NCBI GenBank assembly: GCA_002711185.1
Contig: PAHL01000028.1
Location: 28,300 to 34,601, forward strand
Length of the DNA: 6,302 nucleotides
Direction: 5' to 3'
Origin: Flavobacteriaceae bacterium
Lineage (GTDB): Bacteria; Bacteroidota; Bacteroidia; Flavobacteriales; Flavobacteriaceae
The translations under genes were made by a program, and so were the position numbers. The notes beneath the pieces are model-generated. The model saw nothing but the letters and a program-made list of their open reading frames with translations, had not been told where the DNA came from and did not search any database. This document shows, piece after piece, positions 1 to 5,528 of this stretch (within the stretch, counting starts at the first letter, position 1; every line of letters starts with the position of its first letter).

Positions 1-1823
1 CCTTGTGATAATTTTGCCAAATCCAAACCCTGATTAATTAGCCTTTCTCTTTTTTTACCTGTTTTTGTTTCAAGAATTTGAGTAATTAGTTCATGATTAG
101 TATTTACAAGCAAAGTATACATTCCAGGCATATTACCTCCCATCATTCCTCCTCCACCAGTTTGTTGCATCTCCTTCATTCTCCTCATGAACTCAGGTTG
201 AGCTAATACAAAGGGTAATGATTTGCTTTCCATAGCTTCTAACTGAACTATATAGCCGCTTTCTTTTACCAATTCTTCAATCATCGGCTTGAGCTTATCC
301 TTTTGTTTATCAGTTAGTTTTGAAACAATAGCCTCGTCTTTTTTAATTAAATTCTCAATTGAATCACCGTCTACTCTGCAGAAACTTATCTTTTCTTTCG
401 TAGTTTCAATCTTTTGAATTAAATGAGATATTATTGGAGAATCTAATAGTAAGACTGTATATCCTTTCTCCTCAGCATTTTTGATGTAACTGTGTTGTTC
501 TTCTACATCGTTTGTATATAAAACAATCAACTTATCGTCTTTGTCAGTCTGAATTGGTTTTATTTTTTCTTCTAATTCAGCGTAGGTATAAAATTCACCT
601 TTAGAGGTGGGATATAAAGTAAACTTATCAGCTTTTTCAAAAAATTTATCTTCGCTTAACATTCCATATTCTATAACAACTTTAATATCATTCCATTTGT
701 CTTCAAAACCCTTTCTGTCTTTTTTAAAGAGGCTATTTAATTTATCAGCAACTTTTCTTGTAATATAATTGCTAATTTTTTTAACTGCTCCGTCTGCCTG
801 AAGATAACTTCTTGAGACATTTAGTGGAATATCTGGTGAATCAATAACTCCTCTTAATAAAGTTAAAAATTCAGGAACAATCCCTTCTACGTTGTCAGTC
901 ACAAAAACTTGATTTTGATATAATTGAATCTTGTCCTTTTGGATGTTAATATCATTATTAATCTTGGGAAAATATAATATTCCAGTCAAATGAAATGGAT
1001 AATCAACATTTAGATGTATGTTAAACAAAGGAGGTTCAAATTGAGAGGGATAGAGTTCCCTGTAAAAATTATTATAATCTTCGTCGGTTAAATCCTTAGG
1101 TGTTTTTGTCCATGCTGGGTTTGAATTATTAATTATGTCATCAACAATTTTCTTTTCAGGTTTTTGATCTTTTGGAGCTCCCTCTGGTAAGGGAATATCT
1201 ATTTCTTTAGTACCAAGCTTAATTGGTATTGGCATGAACTTATTATATTTTAAAAGAAGCTCTCTTATCCTAGATTCTTGTAAAAACTCTTTTGAATCTT
1301 TTGAGATATGTAGAATTATTTCAGTTCCACGATCTTTTTTATTTGATTTAATCAAACTATATTCTGGTGATCCATCACATGACCAGTGAGCTGCAGGTTT
1401 TTTTGAATGACTTTTCGTTATAATTTCTACTTTTTCAGCCACCATAAAAGCAGAATAAAAACCAAGTCCAAAGTGTCCTATTATTCCAGTATCTTGAGCC
1501 GAATCTTTATATTTTTCTAAAAACTCCTCTGCTCCAGAGAATGCCACCTCGTTAATGTATTTGTTTACTTCCTCCATTGACATACCGACACCCTGATCAA
1601 TTATGTGAAGTGTTTTATTTTTTGAATCAATTTTAATTTCAATAATTGGAGAGCCGATGTCCCCTTTTATTTCACCAATACTACTTAGGTGTGATAGTTT
1701 TGTAGTAGCATCAGTGGCATTGGAGATAAGTTCTCTTAAAAAAATTTCATGGTCACTGTAAAGAAACTTTTTTATTAATGGAAATATATTTTCTACAGCA
1801 ACATTAATTTTACCTTTTGACAT
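1..1823 (-). CDS. htpG: Molecular chaperone HtpG (bacterial Hsp90), C-terminal end cut by window edge
   Basis: ATP-dependent cytosolic chaperone of the Hsp90 family that acts as a homodimer on late folding intermediates. My reverse-strand translation from the ATG at 1823 runs 607 uninterrupted codons to the left edge, so only about 20 residues should be missing compared with usual Bacteroidota HtpG. The N-terminal GHKL ATPase domain (about 1-215) shows the catalytic Glu and Asn in FLRELISNATDA (28-39), the nucleotide-binding Asp in IIDQGVGM (74-81), and the glycine-rich lid GHFGLGFYS (116-124). The middle domain follows, with NPAWT and the segment ending in LNVSRSYLQAD. The C-terminal dimerisation domain contains FMRRMKEM (545-552) and a Gly/Met-rich stretch at 555-568. 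The start is supported by the family-typical opening MSKGKINVAVENIFP. No CIRCE-like heat-shock operator is visible upstream. Identification is very secure. Confidence 0.97.
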   Translation of the reverse strand, partial: MSKGKINVAVENIFPLIKKFLYSDHEIFLRELISNATDATTKLSHLSSIGEIKGDIGSPIIEIKIDSKNKTLHIIDQGVGMSMEEVNKYINEVAFSGAEEFLEKYKDSAQDTGIIGHFGLGFYSAFMVAEKVEIITKSHSKKPAAHWSCDGSPEYSLIKSNKKDRGTEIILHISKDSKEFLQESRIRELLLKYNKFMPIPIKLGTKEIDIPLPEGAPKDQKPEKKIVDDIINNSNPAWTKTPKDLTDEDYNNFYRELYPSQFEPPLFNIHLNVDYPFHLTGILYFPKINNDINIQKDKIQLYQNQVFVTDNVEGIVPEFLTLLRGVIDSPDIPLNVSRSYLQADGAVKKISNYITRKVADKLNSLFKKDRKGFEDKWNDIKVVIEYGMLSEDKFFEKADKFTLYPTSKGEFYTYAELEEKIKPIQTDKDDKLIVLYTNDVEEQHSYIKNAEEKGYTVLLLDSPIISHLIQKIETTKEKISFCRVDGDSIENLIKKDEAIVSKLTDKQKDKLKPMIEELVKESGYIVQLEAMESKSLPFVLAQPEFMRRMKEMQQTGGGGMMGGNMPGMYTLLVNTNHELITQILETKTGKKRERLINQGLDLAKLSQ

Positions 1824-1862
1824 AATAAATGATTTTTTAAAAAATTAACACAAAAAAAATAC

Positions 1863-1870
1863 CAAATATA
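1863..1870 (-). promoter_or_regulatory. Candidate -7 promoter box for htpG (TATATTTG)
   Basis: Read on the minus strand this is TATATTTG, an exact match to the Bacteroidota consensus TAnnTTTG. It lies 39 bases upstream of the htpG ATG, giving a leader of about 30 bases. The nearest upstream TTG on the same strand (1880-1882) is only 9 bases away, much too close for the usual spacing of about 19-21, so the -33 element is not convincing. Confidence 0.4.
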
Positions 1871-1922
1871 AAAAGATGACAATTTGACATTAATAATCTC
1901 AAAAAAAAAACTTTAATAAAAT

Positions 1923-1930
1923 CAAACCTA
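1923..1930 (-). promoter_or_regulatory. Second, weaker candidate -7 box for htpG (TAGGTTTG)
   Basis: The minus-strand reading TAGGTTTG also matches TAnnTTTG. It is 92 bases upstream of the htpG start, so it would give a long leader, and no TTG sits at the usual upstream spacing. It may be a second promoter used under stress or a chance match. It is weaker than the box at 1863-1870. Confidence 0.2.
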
Positions 1931-1974
1931 AATCTTAAATAATTTTAAATAAATTGCATAACCAAACAAATATC

Positions 1975-2982
1975 ATGTTTAATTCAAAAATAATTGGATT
2001 AGGTAAGTATCTTCCTGAAAACATTGTCACAAATCATGATTTGTCCAATTCAATTGATACATCTAATCAATGGATTATTGAAAGAACGGGAATTGAGGAA
2101 AGAAGACATATTAAAAAAGGAGATGGTAATTCAACGGCTTCAATGGGAGCAGAAGCAGCTAAAATTGCAATTAAAAGAGCCAATATTTCAAAAAATGAGA
2201 TCGATCTTATTTTATTTGCTACACTAAGCCCTGACTATTATATGCCAGGCTCTGGTGTATTGGTTCAAAAACTTTTAAATATTCCTACATGTCCAGCAAT
2301 GGATATTAGAAACCAATGTTCTGGTTTTGTTTATGCAATTGCAACAGCAGATCAGTTCATAAAAACTGGAATGTATAAAAATATTCTCGTGATTGGATCA
2401 GAAACTCAGTCTGGAGCAATTGATAAAACAACAAGAGGTCGAGATATAGGTGTTATTTTTGGTGATGGTGCTGGCGCTGCTGTTTTATCAAGGAGTCCCT
2501 CTAAGGATTCAAATATCATGTCTTCACACCTTCATTCCGAGGGTGAACACGCAGAGGAATTAATAATGGAGAGTCCAAACATGAATAAATGGGTTACTGA
2601 AATTGTATCTGATAATGATCCAGAAGATCTATCCTATTTTCCTTATATGAATGGTAAACATGTATTCAAAAGTGCAGTAACTCGTTTCGAGGAAGTAATA
2701 AATTCTGGTTTAAATTATAACCATTTAAAAGCTGAGGATATTAATCTTTTAATTCCGCACCAAGCTAATCTCAGAATATCTCAATTTGTTCAGAAGAAAT
2801 TTAATTTAAGAGATGATCAAATTTATAATAATATAATGAGATACGGTAATACAACTGCGGCATCTATTCCAATTGCATTAACTGAGGCTTGGGAAGAAGG
2901 TAAAATTAAGGATGGAGACTTAATTATTCTTGCTGCATTTGGAGCCGGTTTTGCTTGGGGTAGTAACATTATAAAATGGTAA
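1975..2982 (+). CDS. Beta-ketoacyl-ACP synthase III family protein (FabH-like)
   Basis: Thiolase-fold condensing enzyme. Classic FabH joins an acyl-CoA primer to malonyl-ACP to start fatty acid synthesis in the cytosol. From the ATG at 1975 the protein has 335 residues. The KAS III triad is intact: Cys115 in RNQCSGF, His262 in IPHQANLR and Asn292 in YGNTTAAS, with Trp33 in the usual WIIERTGI primer-site motif and FGDGAGAAV near 162-170. The Cys-to-His distance is 147 residues against 132 in E. coli FabH, because of an insertion around HSEGEHAEEL (187-196). The cysteine context DIRNQC differs from the usual AACSGF type. An in-frame TTG at 1954 would add seven residues (MHNQTNI), but the ATG gives the family-typical N-terminus. 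There is no plsX or rpmF neighbour, the common setting of housekeeping fabH, so this may be a paralogue with another primer preference. The family is certain; the exact substrate is unknown. Confidence 0.9.
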   Translation: MFNSKIIGLGKYLPENIVTNHDLSNSIDTSNQWIIERTGIEERRHIKKGDGNSTASMGAEAAKIAIKRANISKNEIDLILFATLSPDYYMPGSGVLVQKLLNIPTCPAMDIRNQCSGFVYAIATADQFIKTGMYKNILVIGSETQSGAIDKTTRGRDIGVIFGDGAGAAVLSRSPSKDSNIMSSHLHSEGEHAEELIMESPNMNKWVTEIVSDNDPEDLSYFPYMNGKHVFKSAVTRFEEVINSGLNYNHLKAEDINLLIPHQANLRISQFVQKKFNLRDDQIYNNIMRYGNTTAASIPIALTEAWEEGKIKDGDLIILAAFGAGFAWGSNIIKW

Positions 2983-3347
2983 AGCAAAATAAAACTACTT
3001 TGGTATTAGGAGCTTCTGTTAACCCCGAAAGATACTCATTTAAAGCAATAAAAAAATTAATTGAAAATAAAATAAAAGTTTTTCCGGTAGGAAAAAAAAA
3101 GGGTGAAGCAAATGGAATAAATATTAAAAATAAATTTCCCACTGATAAAAAAATTGATACCATATCAATTTATCTTAATCCTATTAATCAATTAAATTAT
3201 GTTGATTCAATTATAAATTTATCTCCAAAAAGGGTAATTTTTAACCCTGGAACAGAAAACTCAAGTTTATTCAATTATTTTTCTTCAAAAGGGATTATGT
3301 GTGAAAATTCCTGCACTATAGTTTTACTTTCTACCAATCAATATTAG
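2976..3347 (+). CDS. Small CoA-binding-domain protein (YccU/CoA_binding_2 type)
   Basis: A 123-residue single-domain Rossmann-fold protein of the CoA-binding family related to the N-terminal domain of acyl-CoA/succinyl-CoA synthetases. The nucleotide-binding strand and loop TLVLGASVNPERYS spans 8-21, followed by VFPVGKKKGE (35-44), the strand SIYLNP (64-69), and the hallmark FNPGTEN (89-95). The C-terminus has a Cys113-Thr-Ile-Val-Leu motif typical of the family. It covers the whole usual family length. Its ATG overlaps the last seven bases of the KAS III gene (ATGGTAA), so translation is probably coupled and the two are co-transcribed. Its 3' end overlaps the opposing symporter gene by 24 bases. 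A run of nine A bases (3092-3100) lies in the coding sequence. Catalytic function is not established for such proteins; a role in binding a CoA ligand linked to the upstream enzyme is inference. Confidence 0.88.
   Translation: MVKQNKTTLVLGASVNPERYSFKAIKKLIENKIKVFPVGKKKGEANGINIKNKFPTDKKIDTISIYLNPINQLNYVDSIINLSPKRVIFNPGTENSSLFNYFSSKGIMCENSCTIVLLSTNQY
3324..3347. other. Tail-to-tail overlap of two convergent genes
   Basis: The last 24 bases of the plus-strand CoA-binding gene (stop TAG at 3345-3347) are also the last 24 bases of the minus-strand symporter gene (stop TAA at 3324-3326 on the plus strand, read in reverse). Both reading frames fit their families to the end, so the overlap appears real. 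There is no gap for an intergenic terminator, and I see no GC-rich hairpin with a T-run around it, so transcripts from the two sides should overlap. Confidence 0.85.
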
Positions 3348-4802
3348 ACCAAGGAATGTGATTAAACCGTTCAGAGGTAATAGTTCGTAACCAAATTCAT
3401 AGCCCATAAGATTTACAGATGAAATAATTCCAAAATAAAAGAATAAATTAGGAAGACTTATAATTAAAACTGAAATAAGACTAATTAAAAAAACTTTTTT
3501 ATCATCAATCTTATATTTCGTAAATATTCCTAAAGCAAATAACCCAAGAAGAGGTCCGTAAGTGTATGAAGCAACAGTTAGTAAACTATCAATAACGTTT
3601 CTGTCTAAAATATGCTTATAAATTATCACAACTACAATTAATAGAATACTCATACCAATGTGAGTTCTTACCCTAATTTTTTTTTGTTTTTCGACTTTAT
3701 AATTGTTTAAATCTAAGAAGTCAATACAAAATGATGTTGTCAATGATGTTAGTGCGCTATCTGCACTGCTGTAAGCAGCAGCTACTAACCCTAGCATAAA
3801 AGTTATACCGACTATTGACCCTAAGTCATGATTTAATGCAATTTCTGGAAAAATTAAATCTGTACTTTTTTTACCTTCAAAAAAAGGAACATCAATACCA
3901 ATTTTTTGCGCGTATGAGTATAACAGGGTTCCAAGAACTAAAAATAAAAGAGTAACAAAAACTAAAACAAAGCTAAAAAAAATCATATTTTTTTGAGCCG
4001 ATCTAAGGTCCTTGCAGGCTAAGTTTTTTTGCATCATATCCTGATCAAGACCTGTCATACAAATTGTAATAAAAGCACCACCTATAATTGATTTTATGAA
4101 ATGATTACGTTCTGTAAAACTTTCTAAGACCCACACCTTGTTCATATCTTTGAATGAATCACTATCAAAAAATGATATTAGACTAAGATTTAATTCATCT
4201 AAAATGAAATAAATAGAAAAGACAACTGATAAAATCATTAAAGTTGTTTGTAAGGTATCAGTCCAAATAATTGTTTTGATTCCCCCTTTATATGTGTATA
4301 CCCATATCAGTATTATTGAAAAAATCACTGTTATTTCAAAAGGAATATCCCATAATTTAAATACGTATTGATGCAATACTAATGCAACTAAAAATATCCT
4401 GAACGACGCACCTAAAACTCTCGAAACAAAAAAGAAAAATGCTCCTGTTTTTTGGGTGTTCGGTCCGAATCTAATATTTAAATATTCATAAATTGATGTA
4501 ACGTTATTTTTATAATAAACTGGTAACAGAACATATGCTACGATAAAATATCCGATGAAGTAACCAATTACGACTTGAAAATATGTTAATTGTGAAGATT
4601 CTACCCACCCTGGTACTGAGATGAATGTTATACCTGATAAACTTGCACCGACCATACCATAAGCAACAAGATACCATTTTGCATCTTTATCAGCATTAAA
4701 AAAAGTTGTATTTGATGCTTTTTCGCCAGTATATTTTGAAATAATCAATAAGACTAAAAAGTATCCAATAACAATACTCAATATGGTTTCTGGTGACTGC
4801 AT
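3324..4802 (-). CDS. Sodium:solute symporter (SSS family)
   Basis: Inner-membrane secondary transporter of the SSS family (LeuT fold), expected to use a sodium gradient to import a small organic solute. The 492-residue protein is full length for the family and shows about 13 hydrophobic segments, starting at residues 6-22. Family motifs are clear: GASLSGITFISVPGW (52-66) in the first core helix, YKGGIKTIIWTD (171-182), GLDQDMMQKNLACKD (251-265), and AYSSADSALTSLTTSF (343-358), whose Ser/Thr residues match the Na2 sodium site region. The start ATG (4800-4802) is directly followed by the first membrane segment. It is transcribed alone, divergent from recR and convergent with the CoA-binding gene. 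Neighbours give no hint of substrate; sugar, sialic acid, amino acid and other solutes are all known in the family, so none is assigned. Confidence 0.93.
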   Translation of the reverse strand: MQSPETILSIVIGYFLVLLIISKYTGEKASNTTFFNADKDAKWYLVAYGMVGASLSGITFISVPGWVESSQLTYFQVVIGYFIGYFIVAYVLLPVYYKNNVTSIYEYLNIRFGPNTQKTGAFFFFVSRVLGASFRIFLVALVLHQYVFKLWDIPFEITVIFSIILIWVYTYKGGIKTIIWTDTLQTTLMILSVVFSIYFILDELNLSLISFFDSDSFKDMNKVWVLESFTERNHFIKSIIGGAFITICMTGLDQDMMQKNLACKDLRSAQKNMIFFSFVLVFVTLLFLVLGTLLYSYAQKIGIDVPFFEGKKSTDLIFPEIALNHDLGSIVGITFMLGLVAAAYSSADSALTSLTTSFCIDFLDLNNYKVEKQKKIRVRTHIGMSILLIVVVIIYKHILDRNVIDSLLTVASYTYGPLLGLFALGIFTKYKIDDKKVFLISLISVLIISLPNLFFYFGIISSVNLMGYEFGYELLPLNGLITFLGLILIGRK

Positions 4803-4815
4803 AAATTTAAAAACT

Positions 4816-4823
4816 CAAAGATA
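4816..4823 (-). promoter_or_regulatory. Candidate -7 promoter box for the symporter gene (TATCTTTG)
   Basis: On the minus strand this reads TATCTTTG, an exact TAnnTTTG match, with 13 bases between it and the symporter ATG. Transcription would begin only a few bases before the start codon. No TTG is present at the expected -33 position. It lies back to back with the recR box in the same 62-base gap. Confidence 0.5.
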
Positions 4824-4844
4824 TAAAAACCTTTTTCCATATGA

Positions 4845-4852
4845 TATTTTTG
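4845..4852 (+). promoter_or_regulatory. Candidate -7 promoter box for recR (TATTTTTG)
   Basis: TATTTTTG matches TAnnTTTG exactly and lies 12 bases before the ATG at 4865, predicting a leader of only a few bases. It helps decide the recR start: an upstream in-frame ATG at 4841 would lie upstream of or within this promoter element and could not be on the resulting mRNA. No TTG is seen at the usual -33 distance. Confidence 0.5.
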
Positions 4853-4864
4853 TATTTTTACTTA

Positions 4865-5482
4865 ATGGAATTTTCTTCAAAATTATTGTCTAATGTTGTT
4901 GATGAAATATCTAGACTTCCAGGAATTGGTAAAAGAACTGCCTTAAGATTAGCTTTGTATTTGTTAAAACAACCAAAAGAAAATACTTTATTATTATCCA
5001 AATCACTTGAGAAATTTAGAACCGAAATTGATTATTGTCAAAAGTGTCACAATTTATCTGATAGAGTTATTTGCGAGATATGTTCTAATGAGAGAAGAAA
5101 TAATAAGTTGCTTTGTGTTGTAGAGGATATTAGAGATGTTATGGCTATTGAAAGTACTAATCAATATAATGGCTTGTATCATGTATTGGGAGGAATAATT
5201 TCCCCAATAGAAGGTATTGGTCCTAATGATTTAAATATTGATTCATTAATTGATAAGGTAAAGTCAAATCAAGTTGAAGAATTAATTTTCGCCTTAAGTA
5301 GCACATTGGAGGCTGATACGACTAATTTTTATATTTATAAAGCAATATCACTTTATGATATAAAAATCAGTGCAATTGCGAGAGGTATTTCTGTTGGAGA
5401 TGAATTAGAGTATGCAGATGAGGTTACTCTTGGAAGAAGTATTTCAAGACGAATTCCATATGAAAGTTCAATTTCAGAATAA
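4865..5482 (+). CDS. recR: Recombination mediator RecR
   Basis: RecR works with RecO (and RecF) to load RecA onto single-stranded DNA during gap repair in the cytosol. The 205-residue protein has the full family layout: an N-terminal helix-hairpin-helix with [14 protein letters not shown] (17-30), a four-cysteine zinc site at Cys58, Cys61, Cys70 and Cys73, a Toprim domain beginning [12 protein letters not shown] (81-92) with Glu87 and Asp88, and the conserved tail [20 protein letters not shown] (172-191). The ATG at 4865 is preferred over the in-frame ATG at 4841: it gives the usual opening MEFSSKLL, the extra eight residues (MIFLYFYL) are atypical, and the upstream ATG sits in the promoter. 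There is no Shine-Dalgarno sequence. The next gene begins 46 bases downstream and has its own promoter candidates, but read-through is possible because no terminator hairpin is visible between them. Confidence 0.96.
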   Translation: MEFSSKLLSNVVDEISRLPGIGKRTALRLALYLLKQPKENTLLLSKSLEKFRTEIDYCQKCHNLSDRVICEICSNERRNNKLLCVVEDIRDVMAIESTNQYNGLYHVLGGIISPIEGIGPNDLNIDSLIDKVKSNQVEELIFALSSTLEADTTNFYIYKAISLYDIKISAIARGISVGDELEYADEVTLGRSISRRIPYESSISE

Positions 5483-5496
5483 CTATCCTTTAGTTA

Positions 5497-5513
5497 TAAT
5501 TTTGGTATTTTTG
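5497..5513 (+). promoter_or_regulatory. Tandem candidate -7 boxes for the E2 gene
   Basis: Two exact TAnnTTTG matches lie one base apart: TAATTTTG at 5497-5504 and TATTTTTG at 5506-5513. The second ends 15 bases before the E2 ATG and has the same sequence (TATTTTTGT with the next base) as the recR box. Either would give a leader shorter than about 25 bases. No TTG occurs at the normal -33 spacing upstream. Confidence 0.45.
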
Positions 5514-5528
5514 TTCTAATTAATAATA

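Larger units (their letters stand above)
1824..1974. promoter_or_regulatory. Divergent intergenic region between htpG and the KAS III gene
   Basis: This 151-base, extremely AT-rich gap separates two divergently transcribed genes and must contain the promoters of both. It holds an A10 run (1901-1910), a T8 run on the minus strand (1852-1859) and a 14-base palindrome of six T and six A flanked by A and T (1832-1845), which may give intrinsic curvature. Two minus-strand TAnnTTTG matches are listed separately as htpG promoter candidates. I could not find an equally good -7 box on the plus strand for the KAS III gene. A TTGACA at 1884-1889 lacks a matching downstream element. No small ORF, RNA gene or known operator is apparent. 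Confidence 0.6.

Noticed and set aside
1832..1845. Perfect 14-base T6A6 palindrome near the htpG start
   Set aside because: Such palindromes arise easily in very AT-rich DNA, it has no loop for a stable hairpin, and it does not resemble CIRCE or another known heat-shock operator.
1884..1889. TTGACA as a -35 element for the KAS III gene
   Set aside because: There is no -7 or -10 element at a suitable distance downstream, and Bacteroidota promoters do not follow this consensus closely.
1954..1974. TTG start that would extend the KAS III protein by seven residues
   Set aside because: The ATG at 1975 gives the conserved N-terminus, and nothing supports a rare start here.
2024..2227. Short plus-strand frame within the KAS III gene
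   Set aside because: It lies wholly in a conserved domain in another frame and resembles no protein I know.
2969..3163. Open frame on the minus strand opposite the CoA-binding gene
   Set aside because: It is antisense to conserved coding sequence; its hydrophobicity is what reversed Lys-rich AT-rich codons produce.
4841..4864. Upstream in-frame ATG that would extend RecR by eight residues
   Set aside because: The extra residues MIFLYFYL do not fit the family and the ATG lies upstream of the likely -7 box, so it would not be on the mRNA.
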